From Streptomyces sp. MH60 (GTDB taxonomy: Bacteria; Actinomycetota; Actinomycetes; Streptomycetales; Streptomycetaceae): a stretch of DNA of 64,000 nt. The notes under the pieces are model-generated. The model was not told the DNA's origin. It saw nothing but the letters and a program-made list of their open reading frames with translations, and searched no databases. The number at the start of each line of letters is the position of its first letter. Position 1 is the first letter of the stretch. The translations under genes and the position numbers were made by a program. Shown piece after piece: positions 18,801-26,155 of this stretch. Location of the stretch: contig NZ_MULI01000022.1 in NCBI RefSeq assembly GCF_002939385.1, positions 33,091-97,090 on the forward strand, written 5' to 3'.

Positions 18801-19033
18801 TCGACGGGCGCGACGTGCACCTCGGGGGCGCCGTCACGGGTGGAGGTCCAGGCGACCGTGGTGCCGTCGGGCGAGATCCGCGGGTGGTTCACCGGCACGT
18901 TGTCGGCGCTGACCCGCCAGGCCCGGCCGCCGTCGAGCGGGGCGAGCCACACGTCGTCCTCGGCGGTGAAGGCGACCAACTCGCCGTGCGGGTGCGGAAA
19001 GCGGAGGTAGGCAGGCGCTGCGGGCTGAGTCAC
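15833..19033 (-). CDS. Tricorn-like protease (TolB repeats, PDZ, S41 peptidase)
   Basis: A 1066-aa cytoplasmic protein without a signal peptide. Order of parts: an N-terminal six-bladed WD40/TolB-like propeller (repeats such as HPRISPDGTTVAWTS), a second propeller to about residue 640, a helical tail-protease linker, a PDZ domain (about 750-840), and an S41 peptidase core with the catalytic Ser in FSGSDGD. Archaeal tricorn degrades peptides released by the proteasome, and streptomycetes have proteasomes. GTG 19033 is chosen because AGGG lies 7 bases before it; ATG 19039 is too close to that SD. Confidence 0.9.
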   Translation of the reverse strand: MTQPAAPAYLRFPHPHGELVAFTAEDDVWLAPLDGGRAWRVSADNVPVNHPRISPDGTTVAWTSTRDGAPEVHVAPVDGGPARRLTHWGSIRTQVRGWTADGRVLALSTYGQASLRRSWARAVPLDGGPAATLPYGPVGDVAQGPHTVLLSAPMGREAAWWKRYRGGTAGKLWIDREDDGEFVRLHADLDGNIEYPFWVGDRIAFLSDHEGTGALYSSLADGSDLRRHTPGGGGFYARHAATDGTRVVYASAGELWTLDDLDGAEPRRLDIRLGGARVDLQPYPVNAARWFGSASPDHTARGSAVAVRGGVHWVTHRSGPARALAATPGVRTRLPRTFRADGEEWVVWVTDAEGDDALEFAPATGLAPGATARRLAAGRLGRVLSLAVAPDGSRVAVASHDGRVLLVERESGEVREVDRSEDGDASGLVFSPDSAWLAWSHPGPDPLRQLKLANTTDLSVSEATPLRFKDYSPAFTLDGKHLAFLSTRSFDPVYDEHVFDLAFVEGARPYLITLAATTPSPFGPQRHGRPFETPDREETPDSEGTPTTRIDIEGLADRIVPFPVEAARYSRLRAAKDGVLWLRHPLTGVLGASRATPDDPDPHTELERYDLAQQRVEHLGGDADHYEVSGDGKRVLLWTDGRLKVVPSDRRASGDEDSDTNVTVDLGRVRQRVEPAAEWRQMFDETGRIMRDHFWRADMNGVDWDGVLDRYRPVLDRVATHDDLVDLLWEVHGELGTSHAYVTPRGGHGSGARQGLLGADLSRHEDGTWRIDRVLPSETSDPDARSPLAAPGVAVRAGDAIVAVAGQAVDPVTGPGPLLVGTAGKPVELTVSPAGGGEVRHAVVVPLADEEPLRYHAWVADRRAYVHEKSGGRLGYLHVPDMQAPGWAQIHRDLRVEVAREGLVVDVRENRGGHTSQLVVEKLARRIVGWDLPRGMRPTSYPQDAPRGPVVAVANEFSGSDGDIVNAAIKALGIGPVVGVRTWGGVIGIDSRYRLVDGTLITQPKYAFWLEGYGWGVENHGVDPDVEVPQRPQDYAAGRDPQLDEAIALALAALEETPAKTPPTLP

Positions 19034-19121
19034 CCCCATACCCTATGCAGGGGCGCCGCCCGCCGACAGAGGTTTGGATCACTTCCCGGCCGCCGGGCAC
19101 CCATGACCCGCCGGTGGTGGG

Positions 19122-19637
19122 CTACTTGCCCTCCACCGGCCGGCAGTGCGGGTCGTCCGGGCACCAGATGGTCCGGGTGACGGTCACGGTGGGCCCGGGC
19201 CCGTTCGGGGAGGACCGGTTCGCGGGCGGGGCACTGGTGGCGTCGCAGTCGCCCAGCCCCTTGACCCGGAACCACTCCTTGCCGTCCACCTTCGCGGTCA
19301 GGTTCCCGCGCACGCAGGCGCCCTTGACGACCCGGGTCACCTTGCCGTCGACGGTGATGTCCTGGCCGGCGTCCGTCCTGCCCTCGCAGTGGACGGAGGC
19401 GACGGCGTTCTCGGTCGCCGACGCGGTGGTGCCCTGGTCGCCGAAGGAGGCGGTGCAGGTGAGCCAGCGCACCTCCGCCTTCTGCCGCTCCAGTTCACGG
19501 GTCACGGTCTGGTCGGTCGTGTACGCCACCGACGCGGAACTGAGCCCGCCCGGTTCGCACGCGACGAGCCCGCCGACGACGACGGCCGAGCCGACGACCA
19601 CCGGAGCCATGCGCCGAATCCGTCTCAAAGCCCCCAT
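19122..19637 (-). CDS. Putative secreted lipoprotein, unknown function
   Basis: A 171-aa protein. The N-terminus has basic residues (RRIRR), a hydrophobic core and a lipobox-like GLVAC, so it is probably exported and lipid-anchored at about Cys 27. The mature part has several Cys (TCTAS, VHCEG, GACVRG, GDCDA, IWCPDDPHC), suggesting disulphides. An alternative ATG at 19610 lies nine codons inside. Divergent from the next gene. I do not recognise a family. Confidence 0.6.
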   Translation of the reverse strand: MGALRRIRRMAPVVVGSAVVVGGLVACEPGGLSSASVAYTTDQTVTRELERQKAEVRWLTCTASFGDQGTTASATENAVASVHCEGRTDAGQDITVDGKVTRVVKGACVRGNLTAKVDGKEWFRVKGLGDCDATSAPPANRSSPNGPGPTVTVTRTIWCPDDPHCRPVEGK

Positions 19638-19709
19638 GGAGGGCAGCCTGCCACCGCACCGGGACCGACGGTAGGGCGCATACGGCCACTCCTCACTACC
19701 GTGGGCGCC

Positions 19710-20087
19710 ATGGGCAACGACCGCAGGCAGCGCAGGCTCGTCGTGGACGAACGCACCACCTGGCTGTGGAGCCACCGGCAGAAACGCGGGCGCGACGGGG
19801 TCTGGCGGGACGCGCTGACGCTGTACCGCGACGGCGTGCGGGTGCGGTTCGTGTTCCTCGCGGGCGCGCCCGGCTCGGGGAGGTGGACCACGGAGGGCGG
19901 GTACTGGTACGAGGGCTGCGTGGGCGACGGCCACGGCCACCTGCTCAACCTGCGCGAACCCGGTGTCGTACGGGCGCTGGTCGAGGAGGCCGGGCGGCGC
20001 GGGCTGCTGCCCGGGCGCGGGGACGGGCCGGTGGAACTGGACGGCTGGGACCTGTTCCCGGCGGTGGTCGCCGCCGTCGACGGCTGA
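19710..20087 (+). CDS. Hypothetical protein
   Basis: A 125-aa protein, soluble by composition, rich in Arg and Trp near the start (TTWLWSHRQKRG). I do not recognise a domain. GTG 19701 is an alternative start three codons upstream; neither start has a clear SD. It ends 9 bp from the convergent rsmE gene. Coding support comes from the uninterrupted frame with typical third-position G/C. Confidence 0.6.
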   Translation: MGNDRRQRRLVVDERTTWLWSHRQKRGRDGVWRDALTLYRDGVRVRFVFLAGAPGSGRWTTEGGYWYEGCVGDGHGHLLNLREPGVVRALVEEAGRRGLLPGRGDGPVELDGWDLFPAVVAAVDG

Positions 20088-20096
20088 CCGGGCGGG

Positions 20097-20846
20097 TCAG
20101 GACCAGCGGCCGGTGCGGGCCAGGAGCACGGCGGTCGCGGCGGTGCCCGCGGTGGAGGTGCGCAGGACGCTGCGGCCCAGCCGGTAGGGCCCCGCACCGG
20201 CCTCGGCGAACAGGTCCAACTCCTCGGGGGACACGCCCCCTTCGGGGCCGACGACGAGCACGATGCGGCCGGTGGCGGGGAGTTCGACGGCGGACAGGGG
20301 TTCCTCGCCGCTCTCGTGGAGTACGGCGGCGAAGTCGGCCTCGGCCAGAAGTGCGGCAACCTGCTTGCTCGTCGCCGCGTCCGCGACCTCGGGGAAGCGG
20401 ACCCGGCGGGACTGCTTGCCCGCCTCGCGGGCCGTGGCCCGCCACTTGCCGAGCGCCTTCAGACCGCGCTCGCCCTTCCACTGCGTGATGCACCGGGACG
20501 CCGCCCAGGGCACGATCGCGTCGACCCCGACCTCGGTCATCGTCTCGACGGCCAGCTCACCGCGGTCGCCCTTGGGCAGGGCCTGGACGACGGTGATGCG
20601 GGGCTGCTCGGCGGGCTCCTCGCGCACGCCGTCCACGACGGTGACGACCAGGCGGTCCTTGCCCTCGGCGGCCTTCACGACGCCCTCGGCCCAGCGGCCG
20701 CTCCCGTCGGTGAGGACGACATCCTCGCCCGCCCGCAGCCGCTTCACGGAGACGGCGTGCCGCCCCTCCGGGCCGTCGAGGACGTACTCGCCCGCGGTCA
20801 GGTCCTGGGGCCGCAGGGAGTCGGCCACGAACACCGGTGCCGTCAT
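20097..20846 (-). CDS. rsmE: 16S rRNA (uracil1498-N3)-methyltransferase
   Basis: SPOUT-class methyltransferase of 249 aa that methylates U1498 of 16S rRNA with SAM. Seen: an N-terminal PUA-like RNA-binding part (residues 1-80), then the trefoil-knot domain with VVGPEGGVSPEELDLF and YRLGRSVLRTSTA near the end. Its ATG overlaps the stop of the upstream nitronate monooxygenase gene (ATGA), so the two are translationally coupled. Confidence 0.95.
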   Translation of the reverse strand: MTAPVFVADSLRPQDLTAGEYVLDGPEGRHAVSVKRLRAGEDVVLTDGSGRWAEGVVKAAEGKDRLVVTVVDGVREEPAEQPRITVVQALPKGDRGELAVETMTEVGVDAIVPWAASRCITQWKGERGLKALGKWRATAREAGKQSRRVRFPEVADAATSKQVAALLAEADFAAVLHESGEEPLSAVELPATGRIVLVVGPEGGVSPEELDLFAEAGAGPYRLGRSVLRTSTAGTAATAVLLARTGRWS

Positions 20847-21937
20847 CGTGCGCCGCCTCCCGTCGCGTAGCCCGACAACCCCGACAACGCTGTCCCGGCG
20901 GCGGCGAGTTCGGCCACCAGCACCTCCACCAGCTGTCCGGCGGGCAGTTCCCGGGCCATCCGGTGGCCCTGCCCCGCCCAGAGTGCCATGCCCTGCGCGT
21001 CGCCCGCCTTCGCCGCCGCCTTGCGCACCGGCGCGGTGAGGTGGTGCACCTCTGGGTAGGCGGCGGGGGCGTAGGGGCCGTGCTCGCGCAGGAAGCGGTT
21101 GACCAGGGCGCGGGCGGGGCGGCCGGAGAAGGCCCGGGTGAGTTCGGTGCGGACGTACAGCGGGTTGGTCAGCGCCTGCTTGTGCAGGTCGTGCGCGCCG
21201 GACTCCGCGGTGGCGAGGAAGGCGGTGCCGAGCTGGGCGGCGCTCGCGCCGGCCGCGAGGACCGCGGCGATCTGGCTGCCGCGCATGATGCCGCCGGCGG
21301 CGAGGATCGGCAGGCTCACCGCCTCCCGGACCTGGGCGACCAGCGACAGCAGGCCGGTGCCGGCGCCGCCGGTCTCCGGGTTGTCCCGGTGGGTGCCCTG
21401 ATGGCCGCCCGCCTCGACACCCTGGGCGATCACCGCGTCGGCGCCGGACTGCTCGACGGCCCGGGCCTCGTCCGCGGTGGTCGCGCCGACCAGGGCGAAG
21501 GTGCCCACGCGGTGCAGGGAGTCGACGACCTCACGGCTCGGCACGCCGAAGTGGAAGGACACCACCGGTACGGGGTTGTCCAGCAGCACGGCGAGCTTGG
21601 TGTCGTAGCCGTCGTCCCGGCCGCAGTCGCGGTCGCCCAGCTCCGTCTCGTACCAGGCGGCCTCGCCGGCCAGCTGATGGGCGTAGACGTCGACGGCGGC
21701 GGGGTCGGCCGTCTCCGGCTGCGGGAGGAAGAGGTTGACGCCGAACGGGCGGCTCGTCAGTCCCCGCAGCTGTTTGATCTCCTGGTACATCCCGTCCGCG
21801 GTCTTGTACCCCGCGGCCAGGAAGCCCAGCCCGCCCGCCTCGGACACCGCGGCCGCGAGCCGTGGCACGGAGACGCCGCCCGCCATGGGCGCCTGCACGA
21901 TCGGGTAGGGGAAGAGATCGGTCAGTGCGGAGGACAT
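20843..21937 (-). CDS. Nitronate monooxygenase-type flavoprotein
   Basis: A 364-aa FMN-dependent TIM-barrel enzyme of the 2-nitropropane dioxygenase family, which oxidises alkyl nitronates. Seen: VQAPMAGGVS at the N-terminus, the conserved QGVEAGGHQG with the active-site His, and the phosphate-binding ILAAGGIMRG and GTAFLA stretches. It is the first gene of a two-gene unit with rsmE. Its 5' flank of about 240 bp, up to dnaJ, holds no gene but contains the duplicated dnaJ tail. Confidence 0.88.
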   Translation of the reverse strand: MSSALTDLFPYPIVQAPMAGGVSVPRLAAAVSEAGGLGFLAAGYKTADGMYQEIKQLRGLTSRPFGVNLFLPQPETADPAAVDVYAHQLAGEAAWYETELGDRDCGRDDGYDTKLAVLLDNPVPVVSFHFGVPSREVVDSLHRVGTFALVGATTADEARAVEQSGADAVIAQGVEAGGHQGTHRDNPETGGAGTGLLSLVAQVREAVSLPILAAGGIMRGSQIAAVLAAGASAAQLGTAFLATAESGAHDLHKQALTNPLYVRTELTRAFSGRPARALVNRFLREHGPYAPAAYPEVHHLTAPVRKAAAKAGDAQGMALWAGQGHRMARELPAGQLVEVLVAELAAAGTALSGLSGYATGGGAR

Positions 21938-22025
21938 GACGGCATGTTGTCACGTCCTCCACACAAGTCCGAATCCGGGCTTCCGTCGGCATACGCCAGG
22001 AGCATCCGCATCCCCGGAGGGCCCT

Positions 22026-22082
22026 CTACCGGCCGTTGAACGCGTCCTTCAACCGCGAGAACAGCCCCTGCTGCCCCGGCTG
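22026..22082 (-). repeat. Duplicate of the dnaJ 3' end (57 bp)
   Basis: Read leftwards this encodes QPGQQGLFSRLKDAFNGR followed by TAG. It is the same peptide and stop position as the real dnaJ end at 22177-22233 (which ends TGA). Fifty bases (22033-22082 and 22184-22233) are identical; only the last codons differ, and those differences are synonymous. The two copies are 151 bp apart. Confidence 0.85.
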
Positions 22083-22152
22083 ACTGTGCCTGCCCGGGGG
22101 CAACCCCCGGACCCCCGGCCGCCACCCGGCTGCCGCCCACACCGGCACAGTC
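22082..22152. repeat. GC-rich inverted-repeat element between the dnaJ tail copies
   Basis: Arms GACTGTGCC (22082-22090) and GGCACAGTC (22144-22152) enclose a strong hairpin CCGGGGG-CAA-CCCCCGG (22094-22110). Short elements of this GGGGGCAACCCCCGG kind recur in streptomycete intergenic DNA. It could act as the terminator of the hrcA-dnaJ unit. Confidence 0.6.
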
Positions 22153-22176
22153 GACCACCGCCCGCCGAACCACGCC

Positions 22177-23313
22177 TCAGCGCCCGTTGAACGCGTCCTT
22201 CAACCGCGAGAACAGCCCCTGCTGCCCCGGCTGGAACTGCCCGGTCGGGCGTTCTTCGCCGCGGAGCTGGGCCAGCTCGCGCAGGAGGCGTTCCTGTTCG
22301 GGGTCGAGCTTGCTCGGGGTGGTGACCTCGACGTGGACGATGAGGTCGCCGCGGCCGCCGCCGCGCAGGTGGGTGACGCCCCGGCCGTGCTTCGGGATCG
22401 ACTGGCCGGACTGGGTGCCCGGGCGGATGTCGACCTCCTCCATGCCGTCGAGGGTCTCCAGCGGCACCTTCGTACCGAGGGCCGCCGCGGTCATCGGGAT
22501 GGTGACCGTGCAGTGCAGGTCGTCGCCGCGGCGCTGGAAGGTCGAGTGCGGCAGCTCGTGGATCTCGACGTACAGGTCACCGGCGGGACCGCCGCCGGGG
22601 CCGACCTCGCCCTCGCCCGCGAGCTGGATCCGGGTGCCGTTGTCGACACCGGCCGGGATCTTCACGGTCAGGGTGCGCCGGGAGCGGACCCGGCCGTCGC
22701 CCGCGCACTCCGGGCACGGGGTCGGGACCACGGTGCCGAAGCCCTGGCACTGCGGGCACGGACGCGAGGTCATGACCTGGCCCAGGAAGGACCGGGTGAC
22801 CTGCGAGACCTCACCGCGGCCGCGGCACATGTCACACGTCTGGGCCGACGTGCCCGGCGCCGCGCCCTCGCCGTTGCAGGTGTTGCAGACGACCGCGGTG
22901 TCGACCTGGATGTCCTTGGTCGTGCCGAACGCGGCCTCGTCCAGCTCCACCTCGATGCGGATCATCGCGTCCTGGCCCCGGCGGGTGCGCGAGCGCGGCC
23001 CGCGCTGCGACGCCGTACCGAAGAACGCGTCCATGATGTCCGAGAAGTTCCCGAAGCCACCCGCGCCGAAGCCGCCCGCGCCGCCGCCGGCGGCCTGCGA
23101 GAGGGGGTCGCCGCCGAGGTCGTAGACCTGCTTCTTCTGCGGGTCCGACAGCACCTCGTAGGCGGCGTTGATCTCCTTGAACCGCTCCTGGGTCTTCGGA
23201 TCGGGGTTGACGTCCGGGTGCAGCTCGCGGGCGAGCCTCCGGAACGCCTTCTTGATCTCGTCCTGGGAAGCGTCGCGGCGCACGCCGAGTACGGCGTAGT
23301 AGTCCGTGGCCAC
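22177..23313 (-). CDS. dnaJ: Chaperone DnaJ (type I Hsp40)
   Basis: Co-chaperone of 378 aa that stimulates DnaK ATPase and holds unfolded proteins. Seen: J domain (residues 3-68) with HPD in ELHPDVNPD, a short Gly/Phe-rich linker, four zinc-finger repeats (CNTCNGEG, CDMCRGRG, CPQCQGFG, CPECAGDG), and C-terminal substrate domains. The GTG follows directly after the hrcA stop; the SD GGAG lies inside the hrcA end. Paired with hrcA, it is the second DnaJ type of streptomycetes, expected to be under HrcA/CIRCE control. Confidence 0.96.
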   Translation of the reverse strand: MATDYYAVLGVRRDASQDEIKKAFRRLARELHPDVNPDPKTQERFKEINAAYEVLSDPQKKQVYDLGGDPLSQAAGGGAGGFGAGGFGNFSDIMDAFFGTASQRGPRSRTRRGQDAMIRIEVELDEAAFGTTKDIQVDTAVVCNTCNGEGAAPGTSAQTCDMCRGRGEVSQVTRSFLGQVMTSRPCPQCQGFGTVVPTPCPECAGDGRVRSRRTLTVKIPAGVDNGTRIQLAGEGEVGPGGGPAGDLYVEIHELPHSTFQRRGDDLHCTVTIPMTAAALGTKVPLETLDGMEEVDIRPGTQSGQSIPKHGRGVTHLRGGGRGDLIVHVEVTTPSKLDPEQERLLRELAQLRGEERPTGQFQPGQQGLFSRLKDAFNGR

Positions 23314-24330
23314 CTACGACTCCGCCAGGATCTGTCCGACGTACCGTGCCACTGCGCGTACCGCTCCCATCGTTCCCGGGTAGTCCATGCGGGTCGGTCC
23401 GACCACGCCGAGCTTGGCAACCGCCTCGCCGCCCGAACCGTAGCCGACCGACACGACGGACGTTGAGTTGAGTCCCTCGTGGGCGTTCTCATGACCGATC
23501 CGTACGGTCACGCCCGGATCCTTCGCCTCGCCGAGCAGCTTGAGGAGCACGACCTGCTCCTCCAGTGCCTCCAGCACCGGCCGGATCACCAAGGGGAAGT
23601 CGTGCCCGAAGCGGGTCAGATTGGCGGTGCCGCCGATCATCAGCCGCTCCTCGTTCTCCTCGACCAGCGTCTCCAGGAGAGTGGAGAGCACGGTGGAGAC
23701 CGTACCGCGATCCTCGGCCTCGAAGGCCTCCGACAGATCTTCCACCAGAGACGGCACATCCGTGAAACGGCGCCCCGCGACCCGGCTGTTGAGCCGCGCC
23801 CGCAGGTCGGCCAGCGACGCCTCGCCGAACGGCGCCGGGCAGTCGACCATCCGCTGCTCCACCCGGCCGGTGTCCGTGATGAGCACCAGCATCAGCCGGG
23901 CGGGCGCGAGCGAGAGCAGCTCCACGTGCCGCACCGTCGAACGGGTCAGCGACGGGTACTGCACCACGGCGACCTGCCGGGTGAGCTGCGCGAGCAGCCG
24001 CACCGTGCGGGCCACCACGTCGTCGAGGTCGACGGCGCCCTCCAGGAAGTTCTGGATGGCACGCCGCTCGGGCGCGGTCATCGGCTTGACGCCGGCCAGC
24101 TTGTCGACGAAGAGCCGGTAGCCCTTGTCGGTCGGGATGCGCCCGGCGCTGGTGTGCGGCTGGGCGATGAACCCCTCGTCCTCCAGGGCCGCCATGTCAT
24201 TGCGCACGGTGGCCGGGGAGACGCCGAGGTTGTGCCGCTCGGTGAGGGCCTTGGAACCGACCGGTTCCTCGGTGCCGACGTAGTCCTGGACGATGGCGCG
24301 CAGCACCTTCAGCCTGCGTTCACTGAGCAT
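23314..24330 (-). CDS. hrcA: Heat-inducible transcription repressor HrcA
   Basis: A 338-aa repressor of heat-shock genes that binds CIRCE. Seen: an N-terminal winged helix (residues 1-90; TVRNDMAALEDEGFIAQPHTSAGRIPT), then the GAF-like and dimerisation regions. A CIRCE operator lies 49 bp upstream of the ATG, so it should autoregulate itself and dnaJ. Transcribed with dnaJ, with no space between the genes. Confidence 0.96.
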   Translation of the reverse strand: MLSERRLKVLRAIVQDYVGTEEPVGSKALTERHNLGVSPATVRNDMAALEDEGFIAQPHTSAGRIPTDKGYRLFVDKLAGVKPMTAPERRAIQNFLEGAVDLDDVVARTVRLLAQLTRQVAVVQYPSLTRSTVRHVELLSLAPARLMLVLITDTGRVEQRMVDCPAPFGEASLADLRARLNSRVAGRRFTDVPSLVEDLSEAFEAEDRGTVSTVLSTLLETLVEENEERLMIGGTANLTRFGHDFPLVIRPVLEALEEQVVLLKLLGEAKDPGVTVRIGHENAHEGLNSTSVVSVGYGSGGEAVAKLGVVGPTRMDYPGTMGAVRAVARYVGQILAES

Positions 24331-24378
24331 CGGCGCGCACCTCCAGCTGTCCGTCCGCCCGTTTCCGGCCTGTCTGTC

Positions 24379-24405
24379 CTGGCACTCATGGCTCGCGAGT
24401 GCCAG
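24379..24405. promoter_or_regulatory. CIRCE operator
   Basis: CTGGCACTC-N9-GAGTGCCAG has perfect 9-bp arms with a 9-base spacer. The inner GCACTC-N9-GAGTGC matches the classical CIRCE core. It is 48 bp upstream of hrcA and also within 75 bp of the divergent metallo-beta-lactamase-fold gene. Confidence 0.93.
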
Positions 24406-24479
24406 ACTTCCCCGGCCCAGTGTACGGCCGTGGGGTACGCCCCCGGCAAGGCCGGGACCAAGCCGTTAGCGTCGTCGCC

Positions 24480-25220
24480 GTGACGGTGACTTGGGAAGAG
24501 CTGGGCTGGGAGCGGCTGGCGGACGGGGTGGGGCGGTGCCGGCTGCCGGGGTGGGACTGCACGGCGGGGCTGGTGCTCGGCGCGGACGCGGCGCTGATGG
24601 TGGACGCGGGGTCGAGCCTGGACGAGGGCGCCCGGTTGCACGGGGCGGCGCGGCGGCTGGCCGGCCGCCGTGTGACACATCTCGCGCTCACCCACCCGCA
24701 CTTCGACCACGTCTTCGGCGCCGCGGCCTTCCCGGACGCGGAGGTGTACGGCGCGGTGGGCACCCACGCGTTGTTCGCGCCCGGCGGACAGGGGCGTCGG
24801 GCACTGCGCGCGGACGCGGTGGCGGAGGGCCTGGACGCACGGCGGGCGGCGGAGGCGGCCGACGCGCTCGTCCCCGTCCGGCACGAGGTCCGCGGCGAGC
24901 GCGTACTCGGCCTGGGCGAGGACCGGCGGGTGCTGCTGGCCGACGTGGGCCCGGGACACACCGGCCACGATCTCGCGGTGCTGGCGCTGGTGCCGGGCGC
25001 CCCGGCGGTCGTCTTCTGCGGCGACCTGGTCGAGGAGTCCGGCGAGCCGCAGGCGGGCCCCGACGCCGTACCGGCGCGCTGGCCGGCCGCCCTGGACCGG
25101 CTACTGGCCCTGGGCGGCGACGACGCACTGTACGTCCCCGGTCACGGAGCGGTGGTGGACGCGGCGTTCGTCCGGGCCCAACGGGACGCGCTGGCCGCCC
25201 GGTTCGGCGTGTCGCGTTGA
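24480..25220 (+). CDS. Metallo-beta-lactamase-fold hydrolase
   Basis: A 246-aa soluble hydrolase. Zinc motif THPHFDHVFG sits near residue 68; later ligands are His in GPGHTGHD, Asp in FCGDLVEE and His in YVPGHGAVV. The GTG at 24480 lacks a clear SD; GTG 24486 is possible. It is divergent from hrcA with the CIRCE site between them. The substrate is unknown (glyoxalase II-like or lactonase-like both possible). Confidence 0.8.
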   Translation: MTVTWEELGWERLADGVGRCRLPGWDCTAGLVLGADAALMVDAGSSLDEGARLHGAARRLAGRRVTHLALTHPHFDHVFGAAAFPDAEVYGAVGTHALFAPGGQGRRALRADAVAEGLDARRAAEAADALVPVRHEVRGERVLGLGEDRRVLLADVGPGHTGHDLAVLALVPGAPAVVFCGDLVEESGEPQAGPDAVPARWPAALDRLLALGGDDALYVPGHGAVVDAAFVRAQRDALAARFGVSR

Positions 25221-25254
25221 TCACGGTGCGGGTGTTCCTCGTATCGTCGGCAGA

Positions 25255-26058
25255 ATGCGCCAGTACTCCGCCGACCTGACCCCTCCGTGGAAGAAGCCGC
25301 AGCCCGTTCCCGAGGTACCGGCCGATCCCGGCCTGGTGGTCGAGGAGCCCGGCACCGGGTTCTGCGGCGCCGTGATCGGCTGCGAGGCGGGCACGGTGAC
25401 CCTGGAGGACCGCTTCGGCAAGCACCGGGTCTTCCCACTGGAACCGCGCGGCTTCCTGCTGGAGGGCCGCGCGGTGACGCTGGTGCGGCCGTCCTCCTCC
25501 GGTCCGGCGCGCCCCTCCCGTACGGCGTCCGGTTCGGTCGCCGTCCCCGGCGCACGCGCACGGGTGGCGCGCGCCGGACGCATCTACGTCGAGGGGCGGC
25601 ACGACGCCGAGCTGGTCGAGAAGGTCTGGGGCGACGACCTGCGCATCGAGGGCGTGGTCGTGGAGTACCTGGGCGGCGTGGACGACCTGCCGTCGATCGT
25701 CGCGGACTTCGGCCCGGGCCCGGACGCACGGCTGGGCGTCCTGGTGGACCACCTGGTGCCGGGTTCGAAGGAGTGGCGGATCGCGGAGGCGGTGACGAGC
25801 GAGCACGCGCTGGTCGTGGGGCACCCGTACATCGACATCTGGGAGGCGGTGAAGCCGTCGTCGGTGGGGATCGATGCCTGGCCCCGCGTCCCCCACGGCC
25901 AGGACTGGAAGACCGGGGTGTGCCGGGCGCTCGGGTGGCCGTCCGACAACACCGGGGCGGTGTGGCAGGCGATCCTGGCGCGGGTGGGCTCGTACAAGGA
26001 CCTGGAGCCGGAGCTGTTGGGGAGGGTGGAGGAGCTGATCGACTTCGTGACGGCGTGA
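25255..26058 (+). CDS. DUF3097 family protein
   Basis: A 267-aa protein of an actinobacterial family of unknown function. The N-terminal ~75 residues form a small beta-rich part (GTVTLEDRFGKHRVFPL). The C-terminal part has IYVEGRHDAELVEKVW followed about 45 residues later by GVLVDHLVPGSKE. This resembles the Glu and first Asp of TOPRIM nuclease/primase domains, although the second Asp of DxD is not seen. It lies 34 bp after the metallo-hydrolase gene on the same strand. Confidence 0.75.
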   Translation: MRQYSADLTPPWKKPQPVPEVPADPGLVVEEPGTGFCGAVIGCEAGTVTLEDRFGKHRVFPLEPRGFLLEGRAVTLVRPSSSGPARPSRTASGSVAVPGARARVARAGRIYVEGRHDAELVEKVWGDDLRIEGVVVEYLGGVDDLPSIVADFGPGPDARLGVLVDHLVPGSKEWRIAEAVTSEHALVVGHPYIDIWEAVKPSSVGIDAWPRVPHGQDWKTGVCRALGWPSDNTGAVWQAILARVGSYKDLEPELLGRVEELIDFVTA

Positions 26059-26063
26059 GCGGA

Positions 26064-26124
26064 ATCCAGCCCCTCCGGCGTTTGAGGAGCGGGGGTCCGG
26101 GGGCGGCGCCCCCGGGTCGGGACG
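26064..26124. repeat. Streptomyces-type intergenic repeat, probable bidirectional terminator
   Basis: Contains CCCCTCCGGCGTTTGAGGAG, a word I recognise as a common dispersed streptomycete intergenic element, followed by the hairpin CCGGGGGC-GGC-GCCCCCGG. It sits between the convergent DUF3097 and hemW genes. Confidence 0.65.
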
Positions 26125-26155
26125 GGAAGGGGCGGCGGGGGCGGGAACAACCCGG

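Noticed and set aside
14555..19180. Open frame of 1541 codons on the plus strand opposite rnz, HIT and the tricorn-like gene
   Set aside because: It is the antisense shadow of strongly G/C-ending codons; its translation is Val/Gly/Asp-rich without domains, while the minus strand has clear families.
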